64,000 nt of DNA from positions 1-64,000 of the forward strand of contig BPJO01000011.1 of assembly GCA_026004655.1 (NCBI GenBank), written 5' to 3'. Under the pieces are notes generated by a model, which saw nothing but the letters and a program-made list of their open reading frames with translations, was not told where the DNA came from and ran no database searches. This document shows positions 1 through 10,395 of this stretch, one piece after another. This DNA comes from Phycisphaerae bacterium. Lineage in GTDB: Bacteria > Planctomycetota > Phycisphaerae > Tepidisphaerales > Tepidisphaeraceae. The translations under genes and the position numbers were made by a program. Positions within the stretch are counted from its first letter, which is position 1. Each line of letters starts with the position of its first letter.

Positions 1-1772
1 CGTGGTCGCGGATGAATCTTTGGACTTTCTCCGCCTGGCCGATGAGGGGAGAACCGATCGAACCGGACCCTCGGTTTGGTGTGATCGCGACCGATCTACC
101 TCAAAATGCCTGGCGTGAGTTGCCCCAGATCCTGCCTTATCTGGGTATCGGGCGTATCAAACTATCGGTTTGGGACTCCCAAGAAGACATCGAATCCTCT
201 CCGCTTCCTTTTGCCTTGTTGTTAGAATCGTTTCGCAATTTGGGAATCACACCCATCGCCTGTCTGACCGCTCCGCCTCCCAAAATATCGAAGCTGATCG
301 GAGCAGATCGTTGGTCTCAGATTCTCAAGGCCCCACCCGAAAGTTGGCAACCTTCGTTGTCATACCTCGTATCCCGATACTCCGGGTATCTGGACCAATG
401 GCAACTGGGACCGGATGAGCAAGCCCTCGATTTTGTCAATGATATTTTCGATGAGACGAGCCTATCAGGCGGTTCTTGAGCAGTTTAATCATTTGATTGA
501 TCAACCAGACCTAGCCATGCCCTGGCCGGCGATGTTCGAAGCCGAGGGTCCGATGCCCCCGACCGTCGCGCTTTCGATCCCCAACCAGGTGCTCCCGGAA
601 CAGATCCCCCTTTACTTACAGGATCTTCGGGGTTCCGGACCCTCAACGACCGGTACGAGCAAGGTTTCTCTCAGTCTCCTGTCCCTGCCCGAAGACGGAT
701 ACGACCGGCAAACCCGAATTCGGGACATGGTCCAGAGGGTTGTTTACGCGCTTGCAGGTGGTGCAAACCGTATTGACCTTCCTTTACCCTTCAGCAGCGT
801 CCGGAGACAAACCGAATCCCCTAACAAACAACCCCGGGAACAGTTTCTGATCCTCCGCACCCTCGTGCAGAATCTCGGAAAAACCACCTACAAAGGACAA
901 GTTCCTCTTGGAGAATCCGTCGAAGCCTTTTTATTCGACCGAAACGGAGAAGGCATCCTGGTGATTTGGTCCAAATCCGGCTCCGGTCAAACACCTTACC
1001 CTGTCATCCAACTAGTTCTTGGTAAACACCCCCAGCGAATGGACCTGTGGGGCAACCTCTCCCCGGTCCTTCAACCCAGAAACGAAACCGGTGTGATCGA
1101 GCTGGAAGTCGGACCTATTCCCACTATTTTGATCGGAATTGACGGACATTTGGCCCAGTTGCGGGGGAGTTTCGCGTTTGACAACCCATTGATCGAATCG
1201 AGTTTCAAACCCCATGTCCGTCGATTGCGGTTTACAAACCCGTATCCGGTCCCGATCAGCGGACGTCTCAAAATCCAAGGCCCCGAACGGGTGGACCGTT
1301 GTCCTCCAACAACCCAGCTTTTCATTGGCCCCGGGAGAAACGTATGACGCGCCCGTGACGATCGAGTTCCCCTACAACAGTTTTGCCGGGACCAAAACCA
1401 TCGACTGCGATGTCGAACTCCAAGGCGCAGAAAACCGTTCGTTCAAAGTTCCGGTCCTGCTGAAGCTGGGACTGGGCGATATCGGTCTGAGCACGATCGC
1501 GCTTCGCGACAGAGACGACATCATTGTCCAGCAGGTGATTACGAACTATTCCAACCGACCGGTGAACTATACCGCCTTACGTATCCCGTTTCCGGGTTTG
1601 GCCCGTCAGGAACGTCTTGTTATCGATCTGAGTCCGGGAAAAACCGTCATCAAGAAATATCGTTTTTACCCAAGTCCGTTTCCCGGAAAATGGTTCTCCC
1701 CAGGTCGTCCGCTCGGGGGTGAAAGAGACCGAAGGGACTCGTGTCCTCAACGAGCAGGTCCAGATCCAGTGA
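1..1772 (+). CDS. Large TIM-barrel-like protein with C-terminal beta-sandwich, 5' partial, four frameshifts
   Basis: The gene runs in from before the window and stops at 1770-1772. Continuous protein is recovered only by changing frame four times, each compatible with one extra base: the G run at 46-49, the T run near 450, GGCCCC near 1283 and an A or C run near 1690. The N-terminal part has alternating strand/helix text such as IGRIKLSVWD and LGITPIACLTAP, with YLDQWQLGPDEQ, which resembles glycoside-hydrolase-A barrels where a Glu follows a strand. The last third, with LAPGETYDAPVTIEF, resembles NEW3-type beta-sandwich domains of exported proteins. I do not recognise a defined family. An extracellular carbohydrate-related role is inference only. 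It converges on the EF-G2 gene with a 20-bp gap. Confidence 0.6.
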
Positions 1773-1792
1773 CCCACACGGACCGGTGGATT

Positions 1793-3876
1793 TTACTCGG
1801 TTTCCTCAGTCAGTTTGAACTCGGCCATCACTCGCGAGGCGACTTGAGGCGGGGCCGGTTCGTACCGGGCAAAATCCATGACATAACTGCCTTGTCCACC
1901 GGTTACGGATTTGAGCTGGGACTGGTACTGGAGTATTTCGGACAACGGGACTTCGGCTTTTACTTTGGTCAAACCACCGGGCATCATGTCGGTTCCCAAG
2001 ATCTTTCCCCGTTTACCCGACAAGTCACTTGTGATCGTGCCCAGTTTATCTTCAGGGACTGTGACCTCGATGGATACGATCGGTTCCATCAAGGCCGGTT
2101 TGGCTTTGCGAAATGCATCAATAAACGCCCATTTCCCGGCCGTCTTAAATGCCACTTCCTTGCTGTCCACCGGATGGTGCTTCCCGTCGTACACGATCAC
2201 CCGGACGTCCTGAACCGGATACCCCGCGATGATTCCGTGTTCCATCGCTTCAAGAATTCCCTTCTGAATGGCCGGGACGAATTGACCGGGAATGGCCCCT
2301 CCGAAAATTTCGTCCACGAACTCAAATCCTTTCCCACCATTTCGTGTCGAAAGAGGGGAATCCCCGTTGAGGGGTTCGATCCGGAGGTACACCTCGCCGA
2401 ACTGCCCTGCCCCGCCGGTTTGTTTTTTGTGTCGGTGATGACCTTGTGCTTCGGCCAAGATCGTTTCACGGTAACTGATCTTGGGGGGACGGGTTTCGAC
2501 CGTGATGCCTCGATGGGCCAATCGTTCCAACACCAGCCTCAGGTGCAGCTCACCGAGACCGTTGATGACCAGTTCGTGGGTCTGCTTGTCCACGTGCCAG
2601 GAGAACGTCGGGTCTTCCTCTGCGATCCTGGCTAGGTGTTGACCGATCTTGGCTTCGTCGCCTCGATTTTTGGGTACGATCGCCAGACCGAACATACTCC
2701 GGGGAAGGTTCTGCGGTTTGAGGTGGACGCTGTCCAGGGCGTGGTCGTCGTGCAGGACGTCATTGAAGCGGATTTCCTCGATCTTGGCGACGGCGCCGAT
2801 ATCCCCTGCGATGATCTGTTGGACTTCCTTATGTTCCTTGCCCTGCAGATGAAAAATATGCCCCAAACGAATGCTTTTTTTATTGTGCCCGATGTAGACC
2901 TGAGATTGTCCGGTGAGTTTGCCCTGGTGCACTCGAAATACAGTTAGTTTACCCACGAAAGGATCGGTCGTCACCTTAAAGACGTGTGCCAATAGCGGTT
3001 TGTCTGGGTCGTTGGAATAGACAAAGGGTCTTTCGTTGTCACGGTCATGTTCTCCTTCACCGGTCAGGAACGGACGTGGGTTGCCTTCCAGAGGGCTCGG
3101 AAAGTGCATCACGATCGCGTCCAACAACTCGACGATTCCAACCCCGTTTTTTGCGTCGGTAAACAGGATCGGAACGACATGCGCTTCGTCCATCGCCCGC
3201 TCGAACGGTGCGTGCAACGATTGGTAATCCGGTTCTTCCCCGCCAGATACTTTTCCAGAAGATTGTCATCCATTTCGACAATCTGATCGAGAATACGAGC
3301 GTGCCACAGACGAACCGTGTCAAAATCCGACTTGCCTTCGGCACCTAGCAGACAATCAACCACCCCCGATCCGGAACCGAAGGGCAGGTTGATCGGAAGA
3401 CACTCCGGACCGAACGACTGACGTATCGTCTCGACCAGACGAGATAACGACTCGGCAGAAACCTGATCGATGCGGTTTATGATGATGGCCCGAGGAAGAT
3501 CGAGTTCACGAGCCGATTCCATGATCCTGCGGGTTACCACCTCGATCCCGGCATTGGCGTTGACGACCACCGCAACCGTCTCGACCGCGGACAGACATGA
3601 CAATGCCCCGCCTAAAAGGTCAGGAGCTCCCGGACAGTCGATCAGATTGATCCGACACTGTTTGTGGTCGCAGTGAACCACGGATGTATAAATCGAATGC
3701 TGGTGTTCGATTTCCAGTTTATCGAAATCCGAGACACTCGTTCCTTCGGAAGTCGAACCACGGTGAGCCTTGGCGCCGGAAGCAAAGAGCATCGCATCGA
3801 CCAGCGAAGTCTTGCCGGCGCCAGCGTGGCCTGCCACGAGAACATTCCGAATCTGAGCCGTTGTATAACCCGACAT
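1793..3876 (-). CDS. Elongation factor G-like GTPase (EF-G2 type), one frameshift
   Basis: About 694 residues once one missing base is restored in a C run at 3238-3241 (G run on the coding strand), the usual EF-G length. The start at 3876 follows AGGAGG by 5 bases. P-loop GHAGAGKT is at residues 16-23, NRID at 134-137, and domains II to V follow to the C-terminal LTEETE. The G3 motif is DCPGAPD (80-86) where canonical EF-G has DTPGH, so the catalytic-loop His is Ala84, and the switch I ERGIT signature is replaced by an EHQHSI-type stretch. Divergent switches like these are known from EF-G2 paralogues, whose translocation or recycling activity differs from FusA. The gene is monocistronic here, without ribosomal-protein neighbours, so it is probably not the main EF-G. 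Confidence 0.88.
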
Positions 3877-4090
3877 GACAGCCTCCTGTTAACCACAACC
3901 TTGTTTGACCCTGAAGTTTACCACGTCCTACGGACAAACCGACAAATAAATCCGACCAGAACATTGTCGCACCCAAGACACAAAACCTGTTCAGACAATG
4001 GTTTGCGAAAGGTTTGTTCCAGATCGATTTTAGAGACCTTCTCAACACGCCCTTGCTCGGTCTTCCCGATTGAATGAAAATCCGATTTTC

Positions 4091-5800
4091 ATGAATAATG
4101 GCATGGGACGCGACAAAAGAGTGCTGCTCCTGGTGTGGTTGATCGCACTAGGGGTCTTGATGGTGGCCGCTTGGGCAGATCCTCAATCCCGGACACAGGA
4201 AGCCCGGGTCTTGTTGGGCGCCCGTGAGATGCTCGGTAAGCCGCTGGAAGGATGGTTGATCCCGACGGCCAACGGGGAGCCAAGACTGAACAAACCTCCG
4301 TTGGCTTACTGGATATCTGCAGCGTCTTTCAGCCTGTTGGGCACGAATGTCTGGGTCGGACGCTTGCCCGCAGTCCTGGCGAGTTGGTTCACGTTGGCTC
4401 TGACGTACGGGATCGGTCAACGGTTGTTCGGAGGACAGGCGGGGTTATACGCAGCAGGAACCCTTTTGTGTTCCTGGTTGTTTTTTCGTTTCGGTCCCTT
4501 GGCTGAGACCGATGTATTGGGGATGTTTTGGATCACCCTGTCAGCTTACGCAATGTTGCGTGCGCGGGAAGGTTCAAACCGATGGATTTACCTCATTGCT
4601 GGTTGTATCGGGGGTTTGGTCATGACCAAAGGCCCACCAGCCGGTTATGTGTTGTTGTTGATGTTGGCGACCGATCTGATCGATCGTCGATTCAAACCTG
4701 GTTTGATCCGAACAAGTCTGACGGTTCGTTTTGTCACCGGCGGGGCTATAGGATTGACAATACTCATAGGATTGCCCTGGTTCTTGTACGCATTTCAGCA
4801 TGCCCAGGGGTATGAATTGGTTGATGATTTATCCAATTCGGCACGAGGCGGACGTGGCCACGCCGAGCCTTGGTGGACCTATTTTCCGGAACTGTTACTA
4901 GCGACTTTACCCTGGACTCTGGTCTGGGTCATCGCGGGCTGGGCATCTTTAAAGTTGATTTTAAACCGCACGAACTTTTGTCGGGAAGACCGTGAGGGAT
5001 TGATATGGCTTTATGCGTGGGGAATGTCGGTATTGTTACCGTTGATGTTCTGGGGCAACAAACAACCTCATTACCTTCTGGCGATGATCCCGGCGATGAT
5101 GTTAGCGGTCGGTTGGGTGATCGACCGGACGACCGGTCTAAATTGGCCCGAGTTGCGGGTTCCGGTCGAAGCAATTCTGACCACAATGCGTTGGTTGGGA
5201 TGGTTGACCGGATTGGTGGTAATCGTAATCGCCTGGAAGTTTCGTCCGGGTCTTTCTTGGGTTGACATCACTATCGCTTGTGGTGTTATCTTCTGGATGA
5301 CCACCATCTTGTGGATCACGACTCGTCGGATTTTGTATCCAGCAATGACAACCGTGGTCGGGTGTGTCGGGGTAATATTGTTGGTCAAATCCATTTGGGC
5401 GCCCACCCTCGAACCAGCAAGTGCGTCGGACCTTGCACACGAGCTTAACAAACGATTTCCCGACGCCATGTTCGTTTTCCGGGGCCCTCCGTCGTTGACC
5501 CTGTGCGTGGCTATGGAACGTGTCATTCCCTCGATGACCGACCAACAACTGATCGAGCTGGCAGCCCACCCCCCATCAGATCAACCCATCGTGTGTTTGT
5601 ATGAAGCTGAAAAGGAACCGACCCCGTTAGAACACTTTCGTGTGGTGCTTCGTCTCGAAGCAGGCGAACAAGATCTGATCGTCGCCCAGCCCCTGTCAGA
5701 AAAACCTTTGTTACGGATTTCCGAGATTCACTCCAAAACCCCGGCCCCGTCGGTCGCATGGGTGGCAAACACGACCGCCTCGATCCGAAATCTGGATTGA
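4091..5800 (+). CDS. PMT/ArnT-type (GT39-like) membrane glycosyltransferase
   Basis: About 569 residues with some 11-12 hydrophobic segments. The first lumenal loop carries DPQSRTQEARVLLG and, about 35 residues on, RLNKPPLAYW. This Asp-Glu loop plus K-P-P/L-x-Y-W pattern is typical of polyprenyl-phosphate-sugar-dependent transferases of the ArnT/PMT superfamily. A second conserved patch, GPLAETDVLGMFW, follows a membrane helix. Such enzymes move a sugar from a lipid-phosphate donor to lipid A or protein on the outer face of the membrane; the acceptor cannot be told here. An in-frame TTG at 4070 is possible, but the ATG at 4091 (MNNGMGRDKR) precedes the first membrane helix more naturally. The 3' end overlaps galK tail-to-tail by 73 bp. 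Confidence 0.85.
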   Translation: MNNGMGRDKRVLLLVWLIALGVLMVAAWADPQSRTQEARVLLGAREMLGKPLEGWLIPTANGEPRLNKPPLAYWISAASFSLLGTNVWVGRLPAVLASWFTLALTYGIGQRLFGGQAGLYAAGTLLCSWLFFRFGPLAETDVLGMFWITLSAYAMLRAREGSNRWIYLIAGCIGGLVMTKGPPAGYVLLLMLATDLIDRRFKPGLIRTSLTVRFVTGGAIGLTILIGLPWFLYAFQHAQGYELVDDLSNSARGGRGHAEPWWTYFPELLLATLPWTLVWVIAGWASLKLILNRTNFCREDREGLIWLYAWGMSVLLPLMFWGNKQPHYLLAMIPAMMLAVGWVIDRTTGLNWPELRVPVEAILTTMRWLGWLTGLVVIVIAWKFRPGLSWVDITIACGVIFWMTTILWITTRRILYPAMTTVVGCVGVILLVKSIWAPTLEPASASDLAHELNKRFPDAMFVFRGPPSLTLCVAMERVIPSMTDQQLIELAAHPPSDQPIVCLYEAEKEPTPLEHFRVVLRLEAGEQDLIVAQPLSEKPLLRISEIHSKTPAPSVAWVANTTASIRNLD

Positions 5801-6891
5801 TACGCTTGACGAATCTCCTGAACGAATGACTCGACAAACCGGGGCTGGACCAATGATACCGTGCATCCCCCGAACCCCCCTCCTGTCATCCGCGACCCGT
5901 AGACCCCTTTGAGATTCATGGCCGTTTGGACCAGAAAATCGATCTCGGGAACGCTAACTTCATAATCATCCCGCAACGATTCGTGACTTTGCAGCATGAG
6001 CTGGCCCGCTTGTTCGTATCGACGCGACGTCAGACATTCTGCGAACTTCAGGCATCGTTCATTCTCCCCTACCACATGGCGGGCACGTCGGAAGACCACA
6101 TCCGATAGACCTGTCCGTCCTGTTTCAAGTTGTTCCCGAGTGACATCGCGTAATGCACGGATAGCCGGATCGGTTTTACCGAAATATCTCACCGCTTCTT
6201 CGCATTGCTGACGTCTTTCGGCATACTCCCCACCGGATAATTCGTGTTTGACCATCGAATTGGTTACCACAACGGTCAATTCGTCCTTATCGAGAGGGAC
6301 AAACCTTCGTGACAGGTCCCGACAGTCCAAAAGCATGGCGTGATCGGCTTTTCCGGAGACGACGATCGTCTGATCCATGATCCCGCAAGGCACATCGGCA
6401 AAGTCGTGTTCGGCCTTTTGACACAGCTGCGCCAAGGCCGATTCGTCCATGGATTCGCCTGCCAAGGTCAGCATAGCCCGGACGGTACCCACTTCCATGG
6501 CCGCCGAGCTGGACAAGCCCCCCCCCATCGGAAGCGTGTTAATGATCAGACAATCCATTCCCACCAGCGGAACGCCCTTGGCTAAAAGCAAAGCGATCGG
6601 TCCCCGGACGTAGTTGCTCCACTTGGGTTCTCCCTTGGTGATTCTTCCGGACAGACTCATTTCTGCAGTCGAACCGGGAAACAATGACGACTTGACCACG
6701 ACTTTTCCGTCGGTCCTGGGTCGACAGACGAAAAAAATCTGAGGCTCGATGGCCATCGGAAATACAAAGCCTTCGTTGTAATCGGTGTGTTCTCCGATCA
6801 GATTGACCCGTCCCGGTGCCCGGATCACGTGTAGGCGTCCTCCTGACCCGAACTCCCTCGTAAACTCGGTTTTGAGCTTGGCAAGTGTCAT
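5728..6891 (-). CDS. galK: Galactokinase
   Basis: 387 residues, the normal length. The N-terminal galactose signature RAPGRVNLIGEHTDYN is intact, followed by the GHMP phosphate-loop motif in GGGLSSSAAMEVG and the C-terminal MTGGGFGGCTV motif, so all three family motifs are present. It phosphorylates alpha-D-galactose at C1 with ATP, the entry step of the Leloir pathway. The ATG at 6891 (MTLAKLK) is chosen because the longer ORF start at 6951 adds 20 residues with no family resemblance. It is divergent from tmk. No galT, galE or galM is next to it, so any pathway partners lie elsewhere. Confidence 0.96.
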   Translation of the reverse strand: MTLAKLKTEFTREFGSGGRLHVIRAPGRVNLIGEHTDYNEGFVFPMAIEPQIFFVCRPRTDGKVVVKSSLFPGSTAEMSLSGRITKGEPKWSNYVRGPIALLLAKGVPLVGMDCLIINTLPMGGGLSSSAAMEVGTVRAMLTLAGESMDESALAQLCQKAEHDFADVPCGIMDQTIVVSGKADHAMLLDCRDLSRRFVPLDKDELTVVVTNSMVKHELSGGEYAERRQQCEEAVRYFGKTDPAIRALRDVTREQLETGRTGLSDVVFRRARHVVGENERCLKFAECLTSRRYEQAGQLMLQSHESLRDDYEVSVPEIDFLVQTAMNLKGVYGSRMTGGGFGGCTVSLVQPRFVESFVQEIRQAYQSRFRIEAVVFATHATDGAGVLE

Positions 6892-6967
6892 AGACCGATC
6901 AATGTACGTCTTTGACCGAATCACGGTCAAGCTTTGGAAATATTCCACCATGCGCTATCATGTCTGT

Positions 6968-7604
6968 ATGCCGGATCAGGACCTACACCACCGTCAGCAG
7001 GCACGATTCATCGTTTTCGACGGGAATGAAGGGTGTGGCAAATCGACCCAGGCCGGGCTGCTTCAGGAGGCTCTGCTCCGGAGACAGATCGATTCGATCC
7101 TGGTTCGCGACCCCCGGGACCACACGTATCGGAGAACTGATTCGTGCGATCCTGCTGAACCCCGACCACGATGAAATGGCCATGCGGTGTGAAATGCTGT
7201 TGTATATGGCCGCCCGTGCACAGATGATGAAACAGATCATTCAACCCGCTTTGGAAGCAGGACGATGGGTCATCTCGGATCGTTTCATTTCCTCGACACT
7301 CGCGTACCAACTTGGTGGAGACGGGTTGACCGTCGATGAAATCCGGACCGTCGGACAGATCGCGATCGGGAACCGCTGGCCTGACCTGACCATCATCCTC
7401 GACATGCCCGTTGAACGATCCATCGCACGTGTTCAGCGAGCCAAAGACCGGATCGAACAACGCCCCTTGGCGTATCACGCTCGGGTTCGACAAAACTTTC
7501 TCGCCCAAGCCAGAGAGTTTCCTGACAGATATCGTGTCATCAACGCCGATCAGGACCCGAAGACCGTTCATCAGGAAGTCCTCCAGCAACTCTTGAATGT
7601 CTGA
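6968..7604 (+). CDS. tmk: Thymidylate kinase, one frameshift
   Basis: Phosphorylates dTMP to dTDP, an essential step of dTTP synthesis. P-loop GNEGCGKS lies at residues 19-26 and the DR(F/Y) motif appears as ISDRFISSTLAYQ. The frame breaks after VRDP at the C run 7111-7115. Removing one C gives an uninterrupted path through RDPGTTRIGELIR to the C terminus, which restores the conserved DPGGT-like loop (here DPGTT) and a protein of about 211 residues. Starts at 6968 (MPDQDL) or 6950 (MRYHVC) are both possible. The stop overlaps the holB start by 8 bases, so the two are co-transcribed and probably translationally coupled, an arrangement known from many bacteria. Confidence 0.93.
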
Positions 7605-8640
7605 TTTTTCGCCCGCCATGTTCGATCTGTTTTACCCCATCCTCGATCAGTCTGATCCCATCCGACAGATCTTGACTGCTTATCAGCAATCCCGCTTGCC
7701 GCACGGGTTGATCTTTGCCGGGCCTGTGGGGGTTGGCAAAGCCACCACCGCCCGCGCGTTGGCCAAGTTCTTTTTGGCCGACCAGGGTCAGGATCAGTAT
7801 GCCATGCGTCTGATCGACGCCCAGACGCACCCCGATTACCACGTCATCACACGCGACCTGATCCGTCTGACAAGCAAAACCAGCAAAGCCACCACCCTGT
7901 CGATCGATGTGATCCGCAACCATCTCATCGAACCAGCAATGAAGAAAAGTGTTACAGGCGTGGGCAAAGTTTTTGTCGTCGAGGAAGCGGACCGGATGCA
8001 ACCTGCCGCCCAGAACGCACTTCTGAAAACCCTTGAAGAACCTTTTGAACGCACCCTGATCATTCTTCTGACGCCGATGCCTGAATTGCTCCTTTCAACC
8101 ATTCGTTCTCGAACCCAGCTATTTCGGTTCGGTCAATTGCGTCACGAAACGGTTTTGAATCAGTTGAAGCTCCGGGGTATCGACCCCAAAACCGCCCGTA
8201 CAGCAGCGGACCTAGCCGACGGTTCTCTCGGAACGGCCATCGAATGGATCGAAGGCGGGGTCATCACTCACGCCAGCGACCTGATGTCACACCTAGACGC
8301 TTTATTGACCAGGCATACCGCGTTCGATCTGGCCGAATGGTTTAAACAGGCTGCACAGGCGTATTCCGACCGACAACTCCAAAAAGACGAATTGGCCAGC
8401 AAAGATCTTGTCACCCGTCAGGGAATAATGGTTTATTTACGTTTGATCTGTCGATGTCTGCAGAATCATCTGCGACAGACCCAGGACCCCGATCGACTCG
8501 AATCGTTGTGTCAAAGCATCGACGCTGTGCACCTTTGCGAAGTTTATTTGTCAGGCAATGTCAACATCTCGTTGGCGGTTCAACAATTAAGTGCCCGATT
8601 GAACCAGCTCCATGCACTGTCTTTTGTCACCCCAGAGTAA
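7597..8640 (+). CDS. holB: DNA polymerase III delta' subunit
   Basis: 347 residues, AAA+ clamp-loader fold. The Walker A equivalent reads GPVGVGKATTA with Ala after the Lys, the Walker B region is VFVVEEADRM, and sensor text STIRSRTQLF has SRT where active subunits have SRC. Delta' acts as a stator in the clamp loader and does not need ATP binding, which fits these changes. The four-Cys zinc module usual after Walker A is absent; the stretch between ALAKFFLADQ and HPDYH has no cysteine. The downstream QNALLKTLEEP motif is typical and makes the call firm. It overlaps tmk upstream. A dnaX-like ATPase has the SRC motif, so dnaX is unlikely. Confidence 0.92.
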   Translation: MSDFSPAMFDLFYPILDQSDPIRQILTAYQQSRLPHGLIFAGPVGVGKATTARALAKFFLADQGQDQYAMRLIDAQTHPDYHVITRDLIRLTSKTSKATTLSIDVIRNHLIEPAMKKSVTGVGKVFVVEEADRMQPAAQNALLKTLEEPFERTLIILLTPMPELLLSTIRSRTQLFRFGQLRHETVLNQLKLRGIDPKTARTAADLADGSLGTAIEWIEGGVITHASDLMSHLDALLTRHTAFDLAEWFKQAAQAYSDRQLQKDELASKDLVTRQGIMVYLRLICRCLQNHLRQTQDPDRLESLCQSIDAVHLCEVYLSGNVNISLAVQQLSARLNQLHALSFVTPE

Positions 8641-8738
8641 GCCTCGCAGTTCATCCACTTTATCCATTTTGACGTCCGACGTTCTTATCGGGTTGTATTT
8701 TTTCTTTCTTTCCCCGGCCTGTGGTGCAGTCTTATCGT

Positions 8739-9830
8739 ATGGCGCATCGATTTTTCATCGTGACTCGATTCCGGGGTATTTCGTTGGTGTACAGCACGGT
8801 TTTGATGCTGACCTTGATGGGAATCGTCTCATTGGCGGTGGATTGGGGGCGTGTGCAGGTCGCCAAGTCCCAGCTTCGTGCCGCAGCAGATGCCGCCTCT
8901 CGGGCGGGGGCCTATGCATTGCCCCAAGACGTCAATGCCACGATCGCCGCTGCGATCCAAGCCGCCCACGATAACCACGTGGACGGTACTCGACTCGTGC
9001 TCGACCCGTCGCAAGACATCGAACTAGGATTTTGGAACACCACCACGAAAACCTTTACAACGTACACCGGTAACAACCGTTCCCAAGCCAATGCCGTACG
9101 TATCATCGCCCGACGGATCGCGACCCGAAATACCGCCATTCCCACCCTGTTTGCCTCTGTTCTTGGCAAACATTCCCAAGATCTCACGGTAGAGTCGATC
9201 TCCATGCGACTTGCCCCCGTCACTTTCCAATACGACATCCCGGCTACCGCCAATCCATACCTGGCCGGTATGCCCGACGGAACGATGGCCAGCCCCAATA
9301 ACCCCCACAATTCCCCCGACTATGCACCTTACCAGTCTCCCGTCCGGATCAATATCCCTGTCCGGGAAGGAATGCAGTTTTCGTTCAAAACCATCACCGG
9401 TGGAGCCAACAACGACAAACAATGGTCCGAACGATACCAACCCGATGGAAATCTTTCCTGGATCACCAGCAACGACACCGCTCAAAACGGCGGGGAACTC
9501 GGTAAAAGCGATCTCAAAGCCCCCATCAACGCGTTAGTCGGTGTCTTCCTTTCGGACGAAGATCCCCGATTCAGACAAGAGGGACTTCCCCCCAAGCTCG
9601 ACTTCAGTACCCCGGCTTCCCGCGATTTTACCAATCTGGCTCCGAAGATCGCGCAGGTCTTTTTCATCGGCGACGGACTCCGATCCGACGGAACCGCACA
9701 AACCTTCACCGTGCCTAGAGGGGCCACCCGGTTTTACCTAGCCAACTGGGACGGGTACGAATGGAACAACAACGTCGGACTGCGAACCACGTCCGTCACA
9801 CAACTCGGATCCGTCGTTACCGTGAAATGA
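8739..9830 (+). CDS. TadE/TadG-like pilus-assembly-type membrane-anchored protein
   Basis: About 363 residues. The N terminus has a short basic stretch, one transmembrane helix (SLVYSTVLMLTLMGIVSLAV) and then DWGRVQVAKSQLRAAADAA, the hallmark of TadE/TadG and related Flp-pilus proteins, in which the helix is followed by an Ala-rich amphipathic segment. The remainder is an extracytoplasmic beta-rich domain ending in TSVTQLGSVVTVK. Starts at the GTG 8721 and the ATG 8739 are both in frame; the ATG is preferred. No TadA, TadB, TadC or Flp gene is in the window, so it may be an orphan minor subunit or an adhesin. It probably begins its own unit, about 100 bp after holB. Confidence 0.75.
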   Translation: MAHRFFIVTRFRGISLVYSTVLMLTLMGIVSLAVDWGRVQVAKSQLRAAADAASRAGAYALPQDVNATIAAAIQAAHDNHVDGTRLVLDPSQDIELGFWNTTTKTFTTYTGNNRSQANAVRIIARRIATRNTAIPTLFASVLGKHSQDLTVESISMRLAPVTFQYDIPATANPYLAGMPDGTMASPNNPHNSPDYAPYQSPVRINIPVREGMQFSFKTITGGANNDKQWSERYQPDGNLSWITSNDTAQNGGELGKSDLKAPINALVGVFLSDEDPRFRQEGLPPKLDFSTPASRDFTNLAPKIAQVFFIGDGLRSDGTAQTFTVPRGATRFYLANWDGYEWNNNVGLRTTSVTQLGSVVTVK

Positions 9831-10090
9831 AACCGAACGGGTTGGCATCTGAGCGTATTCTGCCCCCTCAGCACAGTGGTCCGTTCTCGTCCCGTTGTTC
9901 GTATTTACCCTCCAAGACCTCGCAAAACCCAGATTGACGTGCCTATACATACGCTCCGGTCTGCGGCGCTACTGCTTAGCCAAGATTGAGACCACGACTT
10001 CTAACAAGGTGACAGAATCGATGACGATCGACACGTGACAAAAGTCTTGAGAAACCCGCGCAAGTGTATTGAGGGGGAAAAATCTTCAAA
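9831..10090. other. Intergenic stretch without a recognisable gene
   Basis: The first part of the 880-bp gap between the TadE-like gene and the TPR gene. No ORF has a credible start or family text, and no tRNA or rRNA pattern is visible. The useful signals (two terminator hairpins, a promoter and a palindrome) lie further right, at 10091-10590, and are listed separately. Confidence 0.5.
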
Positions 10091-10118
10091 AAATAAAGGC
10101 CGGACACTCGTCCGGCCT
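10091..10118 (-). terminator. Rho-independent terminator
   Basis: Perfect 9-bp stem AGGCCGGAC (10097-10105) / GTCCGGCCT (10110-10118) with a 4-base loop. Read on the minus strand the stem is followed by TTATTTTTTG, a good U tract; on the plus strand there is none. It ends a leftward transcript that starts somewhere right of 10118. The nearest leftward gene ends about 590 bases away, which suggests either a long 3' tail or a separate small RNA. Confidence 0.75.
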
Positions 10119-10360
10119 CCGGAACTGCGTGTGGTCGGGAATCACGCAGCACCTGCTCACAAGGGAAAAAATCACCTCACCCTCAAAAAGGGGGACTTGA
10201 AAATACACAAGTTATATCGGCCATCCGTGAAGTTTTCTTCACAGAACTTCTTCACTACTCCATTTGTCCACAGATGTGTTTCGAAAGTGATTTCTTGTAA
10301 CTCATATCATCTCAACGACTTAGTTCTCGCAGAATAAAGACGCGTGGTTTCTGATTTTTT
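10097..10360 (-). ncRNA. Candidate structured small RNA (minus strand)
   Basis: Inferred from structure only. Reading leftward there is a weak promoter-like pair, TTGATC (10389-10384) and TATAGA (10365-10360) with an 18-base spacer. Further along are a CTGTGAAG/CTTCACGG-type hairpin near 10228-10247 and a CTGCGTG/CACGCAG stem, then the terminator hairpin at 10118-10097. Two tiny ORFs (16 and 27 codons) are not convincing. It does not match tmRNA, 6S, SRP or RNase P RNA as I know them. It may instead be the 3' tail of the leftward TPR gene. Confidence 0.3.
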
Positions 10361-10395
10361 CTATAATCTTAGATTTTTGTGCGGATCAAGAACCA

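Noticed and set aside
1214-2635. A 473-residue rightward ORF
   Set aside because: It is only the last frame of the first gene run past its stop frame and then antisense to EF-G2, with no family text after about 1690.
10264-10272. TTGTCCACA, a DnaA-box-like word in an AT-rich gap
   Set aside because: Single copy, no cluster, no dnaA, dnaN or gidA nearby. Not enough for a replication origin.
10035-10337. A 100-codon rightward ORF in the 880-bp gap
   Set aside because: It starts at a weak codon, runs through the leftward terminator hairpin and has low-quality text typical of a chance ORF.
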